From Duganella sp. sic0402 (GTDB taxonomy: Bacteria > Pseudomonadota > Gammaproteobacteria > Burkholderiales > Burkholderiaceae_D), in NCBI RefSeq assembly GCF_019219065.1, contig NZ_JAHUWK010000003.1:248001-312000 (forward strand): a DNA stretch of 64,000 nt, in the 5' to 3' direction. Numbering within the stretch: the first letter of the stretch is position 1; each line of letters starts with the position of its first letter. Below the pieces are notes generated by a model that saw only the letters and a program-made list of their open reading frames with translations, searched no databases and had not been told where the DNA came from. Made by a program: the position numbers and the translations under genes. This document shows positions 7,947 through 17,363 of the stretch, piece after piece.

Positions 7947-10700
7947 TCAAGGCTTGGCCGCAGGTGCCGGGGTGTTGGCTTTGGCCTGGTCACCGGCGAT
8001 CGCCACCGACAGTTTGGCCGGATCGATCGCCTTGCGGAAGGCGGCGTTGACTTGCGCCAGCGTGGCGGCCTTCAGCTTGGCTTCGTATTCCTTGCTCCAG
8101 CTGTAGGTACGGTTCTTGTACAGATTGCGCGCCCAGCCGGCCGCCAGCACATTGTCCTTCGAGCGGCTTTGCACGCGCTGTTGCAGCAGGCCGGATTTGG
8201 CGCCGTCCAGCTCCGCTTGCGTGAAGCCATCCTTCAGCGCGCGCTCCAGTTCCTCGCGGATCGCCGCCTCCAGTTTCTTCAGATTCTGCGGCGCGGCGAT
8301 GGCGCTCATGCTGAACTGCCCTGCCCGGTCGTCACTGCCTGCATCCAGGCCGCTGCCGCCGCCATACGACAGGCCGTCCTTCTGACGGATGCGGTCCATC
8401 ATGCGCGACTTCATCGCGCCGCCGCCGAACATATAGTTGGCCAGGTCCAGCAGCGGATAGTCCGCGTCGTTCTCGTTCAGATCCAGGTCCAGGCGCGCGG
8501 TGTAGAAACCGTTCTCCTTGTCCGGCGCATTCAGCACCACATGCAGCGGCGCCTTGTCCTGATTGGTGTTCAGGATGCGCGCGTAGCTGGCCTTGCTGTT
8601 CCAGCCGGTGAAGCTTTCTTCGATGGTCTTGCTGATCGCCGCCTTGTCGAAATCGCCGACGATGCCCAGCTCACCGTTGCTGGCGCCGTAAAAGTCGCGG
8701 TGGAAGGCAATCACCTCTTCCAGCTTCAGCGCCTTGACCGCCGCCAGGCGCTCTTCCAGGCTGATCGCGTTGCGCACATCGCCTTTCGGGTAATGATTGA
8801 AATGCTGCTCGATCGCTTCGCTGGCGATCACCTGTGGTTCGCTGCGCGAGTATTCCAGGCCGACGATCCATTGCTGGCGCAGCTGCTCGAATTCCGCTTG
8901 CGGGAAGGTGGCATCTTTCAGCACATGTGCGACCAGGCGCAGCGCCGCATCCAGGTTAGGACCGGTGGTGTCGAAGCTATATGGGCTGCCGCTGATCTTC
9001 AGCTTGGAGAAGGCATCCGCCAACTGTTCGCGCGTGTACTTGCTGGTGCCGCGCGTCAGCATCTCGTTAGCGAAGGCCGACACCACCGCCGTGTTCATCA
9101 GGTTCTTCTCATCTCCCCAGTGCAGCGACAAATTGACCGATACTGCCTCGCCACGGTTCTTCTTCGGCAGCAGCGCCACTTTCAGGCCGCCGATGGTTTT
9201 GATTTCGGTGCGGGCGTTGATATTGTCCTGGCTAGGATCGAACACCTCCGACGTCAGCACGCTGTCCTTGCCCTTGAAGTCCTTCATCACCTCGGCCACG
9301 CTCGGTGCGGCGGGAATCTCGGCGCGCTGTGGATTGTCTTCGGGGACGAATTCACCGACCACGCGGTTGTCGCGCTTCAGGTAGCGCGCAGCGGCGTCGG
9401 CTACCTGTTTCGAGGTGATGTTCGGCAGCTGGTCACGGCCCTTGAACAGCAGGCGCCAGTCGCCCAGCGAGATTTCTTCGGACAGCGCCACGCCCACGCG
9501 CTGCGGATCGTTGAGCGACTTCTCGATGCTGTTGGCGAAGTTGCGGCGGGTACGCTCCATTTCCTCTTCGGTTGGCGGGGTCTTGGCGAAGCTCTCCACC
9601 GCCTCGGTCAGCGCCTCGCGCACCGGCGCCAAAGGCTGGCCAGCCTTGACCACCGCGCCGATGATTTGCAGGCCCGGCGCATAGCCGGTCATACCGAAGC
9701 TGAACACCTGCGCCGCCTTGCCGCTTTCCACCAGCTGCTTGTGCAGGCGGCCGGTCGGCGCGTCACCGAGGATCTCGGACATGAAGCTCAGCGCATCGCT
9801 ATCCTCTTGCAGCGCGCCCGGAATCTTGTAGCCCAGTGCGACGATCTGCACATCGCCCTTGCGCCGCACGGTGAAGCTGCGCTCGCCGTCCTGGGTCGGC
9901 TCGACCGTCCAGAACGGCGGCAAGGCGCGCTTAGGTTTGGGAATCACGCCAAACGATTTGCCGATCCACGACAGCGTCTGCTGCGGATCGAATTTGCCGG
10001 CCACCAGCAGCACTGCGTTGTCGGGCTGGTAGTAAGTCCTGTAGAAGGCTTGCAGGTTCTCGATCTTGACGTTCTCGATGTCGCTGCGGTTGCCGATGGT
10101 CGAACGGCCGTAGGAGTGCCAGTCGTAGGCCACGCTCTGCATGCGCTTCAGCAGCACGCCGAACGGGCTGTTCTCGCCGCTTTCGTATTCGTTGCGCACC
10201 ACCGTCATTTCCGAGTCCAGGTCCTTGCGCGCGATGAAGGACTTGGTCATGCGGTCCGCCTCCATGTCCAGCGCCCATTTCAGGTTCTCTGGGCTGGCCT
10301 GGAACACTTCGTAGTAATTGGTGCGGTCGTTGGAGGTGGTGCCGTTGAACTCCATGCCGCGACTGGAGAATTCCTGCGGGATGCTCTTGTTTTTCGGCGA
10401 GCCTTTGAACATCAGGTGTTCCAGCAAGTGCGCCATGCCAGTCTCGCCATAGTTCTCGTGGCGCGAACCAACCAGGTAGGTGACGTTGACGGTGACGGTG
10501 GGCTTGGAGGCGTCCGGGAACAGCAGCACTTTCAGGCCATTCGGCAGGCGGTATTCGGTAATGCCTTCGACCGATGGTCCCTTGACCACGCCGGCTGGCA
10601 GTGCTGGCGCGGCGGCCCAGGCGCTGCCGGTGGCGACGAAGGACAAACCACACAGCATGACGCTGGCAGCGGCGACTTGTTTCAGACGGCTGTTGTTCAT
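7947..10700 (-). CDS. M16 family zinc metallopeptidase (secreted, fused two-domain form)
   Basis: A 917-residue protein with a signal peptide (MNNSRLKQVAAASVMLCGLS..., cleaved after SAWAA). The inverted zinc site HLLEH (residues 91-95) lies in the first M16 domain, and the second zinc-ligand Glu is probably in VVRNEYESGE. The second half (IGGLKVALLPKKNRGEAVSV onward) is a non-catalytic M16 domain with LDLDLNENDADYPLLDLANYMFGGG. It is a pitrilysin-like chamber protease, expected in the periplasm to degrade small peptides. The ATG at 10700 was chosen over an upstream start because it begins directly at the signal peptide and follows a GAGAG element. It is monocistronic. Confidence 0.92.
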   Translation of the reverse strand: MNNSRLKQVAAASVMLCGLSFVATGSAWAAAPALPAGVVKGPSVEGITEYRLPNGLKVLLFPDASKPTVTVNVTYLVGSRHENYGETGMAHLLEHLMFKGSPKNKSIPQEFSSRGMEFNGTTSNDRTNYYEVFQASPENLKWALDMEADRMTKSFIARKDLDSEMTVVRNEYESGENSPFGVLLKRMQSVAYDWHSYGRSTIGNRSDIENVKIENLQAFYRTYYQPDNAVLLVAGKFDPQQTLSWIGKSFGVIPKPKRALPPFWTVEPTQDGERSFTVRRKGDVQIVALGYKIPGALQEDSDALSFMSEILGDAPTGRLHKQLVESGKAAQVFSFGMTGYAPGLQIIGAVVKAGQPLAPVREALTEAVESFAKTPPTEEEMERTRRNFANSIEKSLNDPQRVGVALSEEISLGDWRLLFKGRDQLPNITSKQVADAAARYLKRDNRVVGEFVPEDNPQRAEIPAAPSVAEVMKDFKGKDSVLTSEVFDPSQDNINARTEIKTIGGLKVALLPKKNRGEAVSVNLSLHWGDEKNLMNTAVVSAFANEMLTRGTSKYTREQLADAFSKLKISGSPYSFDTTGPNLDAALRLVAHVLKDATFPQAEFEQLRQQWIVGLEYSRSEPQVIASEAIEQHFNHYPKGDVRNAISLEERLAAVKALKLEEVIAFHRDFYGASNGELGIVGDFDKAAISKTIEESFTGWNSKASYARILNTNQDKAPLHVVLNAPDKENGFYTARLDLDLNENDADYPLLDLANYMFGGGAMKSRMMDRIRQKDGLSYGGGSGLDAGSDDRAGQFSMSAIAAPQNLKKLEAAIREELERALKDGFTQAELDGAKSGLLQQRVQSRSKDNVLAAGWARNLYKNRTYSWSKEYEAKLKAATLAQVNAAFRKAIDPAKLSVAIAGDQAKANTPAPAAKP

Positions 10701-10773
10701 AGTCTCTCGAAAAAAAGATAGAACACGCAGCATACGCCCACCGCGCCGCAGTGGGTAGGCACTTAAGTAAAAA

Positions 10774-11103
10774 TTAATTCTTTTCGGGAACCAGGCAGGC
10801 GTCGACCACTTGCAGGTCGTTATCCTTGGCGAAGGACAGCACGAAGTGATAGGCCATCGGCTCCAGCTGGCGCAGCTTGCCGTTGACCACCACCGACTTC
10901 ACGCCATTGACCACGGTCGGCGTCACGTAGGGAGAGAATTGCAGGTGCGAATCGCGCACGCTGCCGGAGCCTTCCGGCTTGAAGCAGGCCATCACCCCGC
11001 ACAGGCGCTCAGCCCAGTCGCTAGGACGGAACTGTCTGCCATTGCTGGTTTGGCCAAGGATGAAGAACGAATCTTGCTGTTCTGCCGGTTTTTGAACTGA
11101 CAT
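10774..11103 (-). CDS. DUF3579 domain protein
   Basis: A 109-residue cytosolic protein with the DUF3579 pattern: SNGRQFRPSDWAERLCGVMA, then SPYVTPTVVNGVKSVVVNGKL, LEPMAYHFVLSFAKDNDLQV. The family occurs mainly in betaproteobacteria and has no established function. I set the start at the ATG at 11103; an upstream TTG in frame would add 13 residues. A TATAAT (11170-11175 on the minus strand) could be its -10 element. Confidence 0.8.
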   Translation of the reverse strand: MSVQKPAEQQDSFFILGQTSNGRQFRPSDWAERLCGVMACFKPEGSGSVRDSHLQFSPYVTPTVVNGVKSVVVNGKLRQLEPMAYHFVLSFAKDNDLQVVDACLVPEKN

Positions 11104-11241
11104 AGGCGCGGCTGCTTCTGCGTTGGTACTTGTTGGTAACAAGAATGCGTGGAGGAACGGATCCTACGTATTATATCTTATAGAAGACCTAAATTATTAA
11201 GTCCTTGATATAACAGCCCTTTTTCTTGCCACTTCCTACTT

Positions 11242-11270
11242 TGGTGCAGAAAAGTCCATATCCTGCACCA
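11242..11270. repeat. Perfect 8-bp inverted repeat in the 189-bp gap upstream of DUF3579
   Basis: TGGTGCAG (11242-11249) and CTGCACCA (11263-11270) are perfect complements separated by 13 bp. There is no T-tract on either side. It could be an operator or a transcript hairpin between the CobD/CbiB-like gene and DUF3579. Apart from this and an AT-rich promoter-like stretch near 11160-11220, I see nothing in the gap. Confidence 0.5.
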
Positions 11271-11292
11271 GAGCAATACCGCTATTGTACTC

Positions 11293-12258
11293 TTAAGGCG
11301 ATGCCCCGAGCCACCATGCACTGGATATCAGCAGCAGCAACAGCATCCACAACAACAGTGCGCGCCAGACCAGGCCGACGGTGCTTTGCAGCGCGCGGAT
11401 ATTTGGCTCTTCGCCGGGCATTACATCATCTTCCAGCTCGATATCCACGGTGTTGGCGTCCACCACTTGCGCCTTGACGGCGGTTTCCGCCGGCGAACCG
11501 AGGCGCACGCCCATGGCGCCGCCGCCGGCCGACAGGATGATACCCAGCGCTTCATTGGTCCAGCGGTGGGCGAAGTTGCGCCAGGCGTAGATCGCGTCCT
11601 CGAAGTTGCCGACCACGGCAAACGCCACGGCGGTCAAACGCACCGGTATCCAGTCGATCCAGTAGAACGCGCGCGAGGCAAACTGGCCGAAAGCCTCGTT
11701 GCGCATGTGCTCCGGTTCATTCCAGGCGCGCGCCAGGTGCTCGGACACGCGGTACATCACCGCGCCGGCCGGGCCGAGCGGCATCAGGAACCAGAAGAAC
11801 ACGCCGAACACATTGCGGTGCGTGGTCACCAGCGACTTCTCGACCGCGATGCGGGCAATTTCGGAGACTTCCATGCCGACCGTGTCAAGTTTGGTCCATT
11901 CGGCCAGCAGCGCGCGCGCGCCGGCCTCGTCGCCGGCGTTCAGCGCCAGCTGGATCGAGGTGAAGTAATGGCTGTAGTGACGGAAGCCCAGCGTCAGGTA
12001 AATGATCAGCACATTCCAGGCGAAGGCCGCCAGCGTCCAGTTGTTATATTTGAAGAACCAGTAGATCAGGCCGGTGGGCACCACCAGGATGACCATCATC
12101 AGGAACCAGCCGAGGCGGCCGTGGGTCGAGTGGCCGGCGTTGAACCAGGTCTCCATCCGCAACGCCAGACTCTTGATCTCGGCATAAATCGGATTGTCTG
12201 CGCGCAGCGGTTTCATCTGCTCGATCAGCAGCGCGCATAGAATGGAAAGAAAAGTCAT
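11293..12258 (-). CDS. CobD/CbiB (AmpE-like) family membrane protein
   Basis: A 321-residue integral membrane protein that starts MTFLSILCALLIEQMKPL, has helices near residues 50-70, 80-100 and 155-175, and ends in a C-terminal helix (ALLLWMLLLLLISSAWW). It matches the CobD/CbiB/AmpE superfamily as found in betaproteobacteria beside a Nudix gene. No other cobalamin synthesis gene is nearby, so an adenosylcobinamide-phosphate synthase role is doubtful; the AmpE-like branch (beta-lactamase signalling) is equally uncertain. It lies about 50 bp downstream of the Nudix hydrolase gene and is probably co-transcribed with it. Confidence 0.75.
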   Translation of the reverse strand: MTFLSILCALLIEQMKPLRADNPIYAEIKSLALRMETWFNAGHSTHGRLGWFLMMVILVVPTGLIYWFFKYNNWTLAAFAWNVLIIYLTLGFRHYSHYFTSIQLALNAGDEAGARALLAEWTKLDTVGMEVSEIARIAVEKSLVTTHRNVFGVFFWFLMPLGPAGAVMYRVSEHLARAWNEPEHMRNEAFGQFASRAFYWIDWIPVRLTAVAFAVVGNFEDAIYAWRNFAHRWTNEALGIILSAGGGAMGVRLGSPAETAVKAQVVDANTVDIELEDDVMPGEEPNIRALQSTVGLVWRALLLWMLLLLLISSAWWLGASP

Positions 12259-12310
12259 TAAACGTCCTTTGCGTTGGCATAGCCTTAATGGCAGTACGAT
12301 AGCCTAGTTC

Positions 12311-12979
12311 TTAGTCCGCACGCAAGAAATGGAACAGATTGCGCAGCATGCCGGCGGTCGCACCCCAGATGTAATAACCCTCGTACGGCATCGCATAAAA
12401 GCTGCGGCGGCCGCCCGGCAGGTCCACTGACAGGCGCTGGTGGTTGGCGCCGTCCATCAGGAAACTCAGCGGCACTTCAAAGATGGCAGCCACTTCGGAC
12501 GGGTCGGCGGTCACCGCAAACGGCGGCTGCACCAGCCCGACCACGGGCGTGACGCAATAACCGGTGCCGGTCAGATAGTCCGGCAGGCTGCCGAGAATTT
12601 CGACGTGGCGGCGCTCCAGGCCAATCTCCTCTTCCGACTCGCGCAGCGCGGTATCGACGGCGTCCTTGTCCCAGCTTTCGGCGCGGCCGCCGGGAAAGCT
12701 GATCTGGCCCGGATGGTCGGTCAGGTCGGCGTTACGCTGGGTCAGCAAGATGGTCAGGCCATGCTCGCGCAGCACCAGCGGGATCAGCACCGAGGCCGGC
12801 GTCGGCGCACGGCCGGCGCGGCCCGGCAAGGCGCGCTCACCGCCCTCCGGCAGCCAGTCCGGCGGCGCGGCAAAGCGGCTGCGCAGCCAGGCGGCAGCCA
12901 GGCGCTCAGGCGCAACGGCGGCTTCGCCGGCTATCGCCTCTATCGGCAGCTGCTGGGGATCGAAAGGTGGCTGGGCCAT
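12311..12979 (-). CDS. Nudix hydrolase, CoA pyrophosphatase-like
   Basis: A 222-residue Nudix enzyme of the NudL type. The UPF0035-like lead LTILLTQRNADLTDHPGQIS is followed by FPGGRAESWDKDA and the REsEEEIG Nudix box. The box is one residue longer than the consensus, and Asp stands where the first Glu usually does. Family members hydrolyse CoA or its derivatives to 3',5'-ADP and phosphopantetheine. It lies downstream of the ribosomal operon terminator, so it needs its own promoter or read-through. Confidence 0.88.
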   Translation of the reverse strand: MAQPPFDPQQLPIEAIAGEAAVAPERLAAAWLRSRFAAPPDWLPEGGERALPGRAGRAPTPASVLIPLVLREHGLTILLTQRNADLTDHPGQISFPGGRAESWDKDAVDTALRESEEEIGLERRHVEILGSLPDYLTGTGYCVTPVVGLVQPPFAVTADPSEVAAIFEVPLSFLMDGANHQRLSVDLPGGRRSFYAMPYEGYYIWGATAGMLRNLFHFLRAD

Positions 12980-12998
12980 GAGCTATTCCTTGATAAGC

Positions 12999-13042
12999 AA
13001 AAGGGCGCCAGCGGCGCCCTTTTAAAGGCGCCTGCGGGCGCC
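12999..13042 (-). terminator. Terminator of the rpsP-rimM-trmD-rplS operon
   Basis: A perfect 11-bp stem with a 3-nt loop (arms 12999-13009 and 13013-13023, AAAAGGGCGCC / GGCGCCCTTTT) gives an intrinsic terminator with A- and T-tracts on both sides, so it should work in both directions. A second GC hairpin (GGCGCC/GGGCGCC, about 13027-13042) sits between it and the rplS stop. Confidence 0.85.
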
Positions 13043-13062
13043 CTATCCAAACACAACCGTAA

Positions 13063-13446
13063 TTAAACGGCTGCTTTCGCCGCTGGGCGACGGTTTGGCA
13101 GTTTTTCCTTGATACGTGCCGATTTACCGGAACGATCACGCAGGTAGTACAGCTTGGCGCGACGTACGTCACCGCGGCGTTTCACTTCGATCGAAGCGAT
13201 CAGCGGGGAGTACAGCTGGAAGGTACGCTCAACGCCTTCGCCGGACGAGATCTTGCGAACGATGAAGTTCGAGTTCAGGCCACGGTTACGACGGGAGATA
13301 ACAACGCCTTCGTAAGCCTGGGCGCGCTTGCGGGTGCCTTCGACTACGTTCACGTTGACTACCACGGTATCGCCAGGTGCAAAATCAGGAATGTTTTTAC
13401 CCAGGCGAGCGATTTCTTCTTGCTCGAGTTGTTGAATCACGTTCAT
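13063..13446 (-). CDS. rplS: 50S ribosomal protein L19
   Basis: A 127-residue protein that matches bL19 throughout ([52 protein letters not shown]). It stabilises the 30S-50S interface. It is the last gene of the conserved rpsP-rimM-trmD-rplS operon and is followed by a strong intrinsic terminator. Confidence 0.98.
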   Translation of the reverse strand: MNVIQQLEQEEIARLGKNIPDFAPGDTVVVNVNVVEGTRKRAQAYEGVVISRRNRGLNSNFIVRKISSGEGVERTFQLYSPLIASIEVKRRGDVRRAKLYYLRDRSGKSARIKEKLPNRRPAAKAAV

Positions 13447-13530
13447 TTTGAGACTCCATAAACCATCTTGCTGGCGCGCTATGAGTAAAAACTCGATGCC
13501 CAGTAGAGGATGGGGTTATAACAGACAGGC

Positions 13531-14277
13531 TTAAAGGCCTGCCAAAAATCGCTCATCGTGCTTGGTGAGCAGCCCTGCCTCACGCGCCTTGATAAGCAAA
13601 TCCGGTCGCTTGCGCGCGGTCGCCTCCAGCATGCGCTGGCGGCGCCATTTTTCAATCTCGGCGTGGTTGCCGCCCATCAGTACCGGCGGCACGCCCACAC
13701 CTTCATACGTTTCAGGCCGCGTGTAATGCGGCGAATCCAGCAGGCCGTTGAAGAAGCTGTCTTCGATGGCCGAGGCGCCGGTGTTCAGCACGCCGGGGAT
13801 CAGGCGGATCACCGCATCCATCAAGGCCATCGCCGGCAGCTCGCCGCCGGACAGCACGAAATCGCCAAGGCTGATTTCCTCATCGACCATACGGTCGAGC
13901 AAGCGCTGGTCCACTGCTTCGTAGCGGCCGCACAGGATCACCACACCAGGCTCCTGCTTCAGCTGCATCACACGCTCATGCGTCAACTGCTTGCCCTGGG
14001 GCGACATGAACAGCACGCGGGGCGTCGGCAAACCGGCGTCGGTCTGGCGTTGCTTCGCCGCGTTGAGCGTCGCTTCCAAAGGCTTGGCCAGCATCACCAT
14101 GCCGGGGCCGCCGCCATACGGGCGGTCATCCACGGTACGGTGATTGTCGGTGGTGAAATCACGCGGATTCCACAGCGACAGGCCACATTTATTCTGTTCA
14201 AACGCGCGCCGGGTGACACCCGACTGCGTGATTGCGGCAAACATTTCAGGGAACAGGGTTACGACATCAAATTGCAT
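13531..14277 (-). CDS. trmD: tRNA (guanine-N1)-methyltransferase
   Basis: A 248-residue SPOUT methyltransferase that makes m1G37 in tRNAs. Recognisable features are [13 protein letters not shown] at the N-terminus, [13 protein letters not shown], and the trefoil-knot SAM site [11 protein letters not shown] followed by [12 protein letters not shown]. It sits in the standard operon position between rimM and rplS. Confidence 0.98.
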   Translation of the reverse strand: MQFDVVTLFPEMFAAITQSGVTRRAFEQNKCGLSLWNPRDFTTDNHRTVDDRPYGGGPGMVMLAKPLEATLNAAKQRQTDAGLPTPRVLFMSPQGKQLTHERVMQLKQEPGVVILCGRYEAVDQRLLDRMVDEEISLGDFVLSGGELPAMALMDAVIRLIPGVLNTGASAIEDSFFNGLLDSPHYTRPETYEGVGVPPVLMGGNHAEIEKWRRQRMLEATARKRPDLLIKAREAGLLTKHDERFLAGL

Positions 14278-14301
14278 GGCGAACCGCCCTCAATGTTACG
14301 C

Positions 14302-14865
14302 TTAGTAATCAAGGCCCCAGTCGACGATGATCTTCTTGGCGTCCTTGTCCACCTTGATGATGAACGCGTCCACAAATGGGATCAGGCGCTCCTGCGCCTC
14401 AACTTCTTCTGGTTTGGCATCTGCGGCTGCGACCGGGTTGACGCGCAAGATCGACTGCGGACCATTGCTCATCATGTCAGTCACCGTACCGAGCTGCTCA
14501 CCTTGCTGATTCTCTACTGCCAGACCGATCAGATCGGTCCAGTAAAACTCATCGTCGGACAAGACCGGGAAGTGGCTTTGCGGAATGAACACTGCGGCGC
14601 CTTTCAGCGACTCAGCGACGTTCCGGTCAGTCACACCCACCAAACGTGCTACCACATCGCCGCCATGCAGTTTGACCTGCTGGACGTCCACATCGTGCAA
14701 CGCTGGCTTCTCCAACCACCAGGTTTTGACCTTGAGGAGTGCATCCGCATCTTCCGAGAAAGGACGTATCCTCACCCAGCCTGCAACGCCGTAGGCACCG
14801 AAGACAAAGCCTACCTGTGCCAGATCGTCAGGGACTTTCACCCCGGATGCATTCTTATCGGTCAA
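14302..14865 (-). CDS. rimM: Ribosome maturation factor RimM
   Basis: A 187-residue 16S rRNA processing factor with the N-terminal GYGVAGWVRIRPFSE type segment (FGAYGVAGWVRI) and a C-terminal PRC-barrel region (DEFYWTDLIGLAVEN, IPFVDAFIIKVD). It assists 30S head assembly with S19. No ATG exists near the N-terminus: I take a TTG at 14865, 18 bp after rpsP; a GTG at 14841 (VKVPDDLAQVGFV) is the alternative. Neither has a strong Shine-Dalgarno, so the start is uncertain by eight codons. Confidence 0.95.
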   Translation of the reverse strand: MTDKNASGVKVPDDLAQVGFVFGAYGVAGWVRIRPFSEDADALLKVKTWWLEKPALHDVDVQQVKLHGGDVVARLVGVTDRNVAESLKGAAVFIPQSHFPVLSDDEFYWTDLIGLAVENQQGEQLGTVTDMMSNGPQSILRVNPVAAADAKPEEVEAQERLIPFVDAFIIKVDKDAKKIIVDWGLDY

Positions 14866-14883
14866 ACCGGTAACCAGACTTGC

Positions 14884-15132
14884 TTAGGCTGCTTTTTTGT
14901 TTTGAGCAACCAGGCGAGCAACGGTAGGCGACAGTTGTGCGCCAACAGCTTGCCAGTGAGCCAGACGGTCTTCGGTGATGCGCAGAGCAACTTCCTGGCC
15001 CGAAGCCATTGGGTTGTAGAAACCAATGCGCTCGATGAAACGGCCATCGCGACGATTGCGCGAATCAGTTGCAACGATGTTGAAGAAAGGGCGCTTCTTG
15101 GCACCACCACGAGCTAAACGAATAACGACCAT
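14884..15132 (-). CDS. rpsP: 30S ribosomal protein S16
   Basis: An 82-residue bS16 protein ([20 protein letters not shown], then [13 protein letters not shown]). It is the first gene of the rpsP-rimM-trmD-rplS operon, with a TATAAT promoter upstream and a GGAAATATT ribosome-binding region. Confidence 0.98.
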   Translation of the reverse strand: MVVIRLARGGAKKRPFFNIVATDSRNRRDGRFIERIGFYNPMASGQEVALRITEDRLAHWQAVGAQLSPTVARLVAQNKKAA

Positions 15133-15174
15133 AATATTTCCAAAAAATTTGTGCTAGGACGGAAAAAGCCGCAA

Positions 15175-15204
15175 ATTATAGCGCGCTTTGCCACGGAGCA
15201 GCAA
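15175..15204 (-). promoter_or_regulatory. Sigma-70 promoter of the rpsP operon
   Basis: On the minus strand, TTGCTG (15199-15204) and a perfect TATAAT (15175-15180) are 18 bp apart. The position, about 40 bp before the rpsP start, fits the main promoter of this growth-related operon. Confidence 0.7.
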
Positions 15205-15354
15205 GCGTTAATGAAATAATTGGGCATGTTGGGGTAATCAAAGATTATCCCTTGTTCCGGCATCCGGGGCAATAGGCTTGCCCGCAAAAAAGGCGTGCCG
15301 GGGGCAGTATTATGCCTGATACTGCAGGTTTACCGACAATTTTGCTGAGCAACC

Positions 15355-15783
15355 ATGACTGTTTTGCATCCCGTTCGCCACAAAAACAAGACCATCGCCG
15401 CCCTGCTCGCCTTTCTGCTGGGCGGAATCGGGCTACATCGGCTGTATCTGCGCGGCTGGCGCGATCCCTGGCTGTGGCTGCATCTGGCCTGTCTGCCGGC
15501 GGCCTGGCTGGTCGCCACGCTGGCGCCGCAGGCGGACGGCTTCTACAAGCTGCTGCCGGTGATGCTGTCCGGCCTGGCCGGCATGCTGCAGGCGCTAATC
15601 CTCGGCCTGACGGCGGATGAAAAATGGGACCCGCGCTACAACCCGGCCAGCGGCCGCCAATCCGACACGCGCTGGCCGGTGGCGGTGGTGCTGGTGGCCA
15701 GCATGATGATAGGCGCAGGCGGCCTGATCGCCACCATCTCGCGGCTATTTGACTTGCTGTACACTGGTGGCGCCTACGGTTAA
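15355..15783 (+). CDS. TM2 domain membrane protein
   Basis: A 142-residue protein. After HKNKTIAALLAFLLGGIGLHRLYL (the TM2 domain pattern: helix, GxxGxHRFYL-type turn) there are further hydrophobic stretches at residues about 42-58, 68-82 and 108-130. TM2 proteins are small membrane proteins of unknown function. It is followed 13 bp later by the glycine-zipper protein gene, so both are likely co-transcribed. The 222 bp before it hold the rpsP promoter and otherwise nothing I can recognise. Confidence 0.75.
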   Translation: MTVLHPVRHKNKTIAALLAFLLGGIGLHRLYLRGWRDPWLWLHLACLPAAWLVATLAPQADGFYKLLPVMLSGLAGMLQALILGLTADEKWDPRYNPASGRQSDTRWPVAVVLVASMMIGAGGLIATISRLFDLLYTGGAYG

Positions 15784-15796
15784 TAAGGAGCACACC

Positions 15797-16387
15797 ATGA
15801 ACAGCCGTTCCCTTCTGGCCGCGCTGATGCTGGCCAGCCTGGCTTGCGCAGTCCAGGCGCAGACACCCAAAGAACACTACAACACGGAAACCAAGCGCCT
15901 CGCCACCCGCTACGCCGAAGACAAGAAACTGTGCAGCGAAGAAAGCGATTCCGGCCGCCGCATGCAATGCCTGCGCGACGCCAAATCCGAATATGACAAA
16001 TCCGTGGCCTACGCCAAGGCCCAGCTTAAGGCCAGCACAGCCAAGCCGGGGGTCTGCCAGGACTGCGGCAAGGTAACGCAAGTGGTGCTCGGCGAAAAAG
16101 CCGGCGACAGCAGCGCGCTGGGCGTGATCGCCGGCGGCGTCGCGGGCGCCCTGCTCGGCAACCAGGTCGGCAGCGGTCACGGCCGCCAACTGGCGACAGT
16201 GGCGGGCGCCGCAGGCGGCGCCTATGCCGGCAAGAAGATCGAAGAGAAGGCCAAGTCGAGCAAACAGTGGACCGTGCATGTGCAATACGACGATGGCCGC
16301 CAGGCCGCCTTTACTTTCGACCACGACCCGCAAATGCTGACCGGCGACCGCGTGCAAAACGCCAATGGCAGCATCGCCCGCCGCTAA
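15797..16387 (+). CDS. Glycine-zipper 2TM domain protein, exported
   Basis: A 196-residue protein with a signal peptide (MNSRSLLAALMLASLACAVQA). It has a charged central region with repeated Lys/Tyr/Glu, then a glycine-zipper segment (VIAGGVAGALLGNQVGSGHG, residues about 110-135) of the SlyB/OsmB type. Such proteins insert in or lie against the outer membrane. The start at 15797 is set by a good Shine-Dalgarno (TAAGGAG). It is followed 7 bp later by the proline dehydrogenase gene. Confidence 0.78.
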   Translation: MNSRSLLAALMLASLACAVQAQTPKEHYNTETKRLATRYAEDKKLCSEESDSGRRMQCLRDAKSEYDKSVAYAKAQLKASTAKPGVCQDCGKVTQVVLGEKAGDSSALGVIAGGVAGALLGNQVGSGHGRQLATVAGAAGGAYAGKKIEEKAKSSKQWTVHVQYDDGRQAAFTFDHDPQMLTGDRVQNANGSIARR

Positions 16388-16394
16388 GGAATCC

Positions 16395-17363
16395 ATGACC
16401 AGCTTCCCCACTGAATGGCAGTCCCTGGTCGACCAGGCTGCAAGCACCCTGCGCGCCCTGGCGCTGGACGAAAACGCCAAGGAAAAGTTCTGCAACGACC
16501 CGCTGCTGCGGCCGTATATGCACAAAGTATCGCAGCGCTATGTTGCCGGGCAAACGGTCGATGAAGCGCTGACGCGGGTCGAGGCTATCATCGCGCGCGG
16601 CCATGCCGCATCGGCCGAGTACATGGGCGAAAGCGTGCGCGACGAAGCCTTTGCCATGGCAGAGACGGAGGTGTTCATGGATCTGGTGCGCGGCATCGGC
16701 GAGCGCAACCTGAATTGCTCGATCTCGTTCGACCTGTCGCACATCGGTTCGCTGATGGATGCGGAACTGGGTTACCGCAACGCCCGCCGCATCGCGCTGG
16801 CCGCCGCAGAGATCAACCGCGAAGTGATGATCTCAATGGAAGGCATAGACCGTGCCGACGACATCTACGCCATCTACACGCGGCTGCACAAGGAAGACGA
16901 TTTGCGCAACGTCGGCATCACCGTGCCGGCCAAGCGGCTGCGCACCGCGCAGGACCTGCCGGCGCTGATGAAACTGCCAGGCCGCATCCGGCTGGTCAAA
17001 GGCGCATTCCTGGAGCCGGACGGCGTGGCCTACAGTCGCAACAGCCCGGAGCTGGCCGAGGCCTACCGCCGCTACGCGCGAGAACTGCTGCTAAGCGGCC
17101 ACAAATGTTCGATCGCCACGCACGACCGCAGCATCCAGACCGATCTCGGCGCGCTGATCCTTGAGGAACGCATCGACCCGCGCTGGTTTGAATTCGAATC
17201 GCTGATCGGCCTGGGCGGCGAACAGATCGACGGGCTGCAACAACGCGGCTTCCCCACCCGCGAATACGCGGTGTTCGGCCAGGAGCATTTCCTCTACGTG
17301 CTGAACCGCATCGCCGAAGAACCGGTGCGCGTCTACCAGGCAATTATTGATGTGATGGCTTAG
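16395..17363 (+). CDS. Proline dehydrogenase family protein
   Basis: A 322-residue single-domain PRODH-like (beta/alpha)8 FAD enzyme. The early RYVAGQTVDEAL helix, VMISMEGID, RIRLVKGAFLEP (the family's R-VKGA(Y/F) strand) and IATHDRSIQ match monofunctional proline dehydrogenases, which oxidise proline to pyrroline-5-carboxylate. The bifunctional PutA architecture is absent. I take the ATG at 16395 (after AAGGAATCC) rather than one inside the upstream gene. It converges with the phosphoesterase gene (20-bp overlap). Confidence 0.85.
   Translation: MTSFPTEWQSLVDQAASTLRALALDENAKEKFCNDPLLRPYMHKVSQRYVAGQTVDEALTRVEAIIARGHAASAEYMGESVRDEAFAMAETEVFMDLVRGIGERNLNCSISFDLSHIGSLMDAELGYRNARRIALAAAEINREVMISMEGIDRADDIYAIYTRLHKEDDLRNVGITVPAKRLRTAQDLPALMKLPGRIRLVKGAFLEPDGVAYSRNSPELAEAYRRYARELLLSGHKCSIATHDRSIQTDLGALILEERIDPRWFEFESLIGLGGEQIDGLQQRGFPTREYAVFGQEHFLYVLNRIAEEPVRVYQAIIDVMA

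Noticed and set aside
8052..10721. An 889-codon open frame on the plus strand opposite the M16 peptidase gene
   Set aside because: It mirrors the codon-phase bias of the real minus-strand gene in high-GC DNA. Its product is rich in Arg, Ala, His and Gln without any recognisable domain.
11221..11280. Possible sigma-54/NtrC type site (TGGTGCA...TGCACCA)
   Set aside because: Half-sites point the wrong way for NtrC and there is no TGGCAC-N5-TTGC element, so I kept it only as an inverted repeat.
15245..16525. A 426-codon minus-strand frame across the TM2 and glycine-zipper genes
   Set aside because: Low-complexity product, and the plus-strand genes have signal peptides, ribosome-binding sites and matching families.
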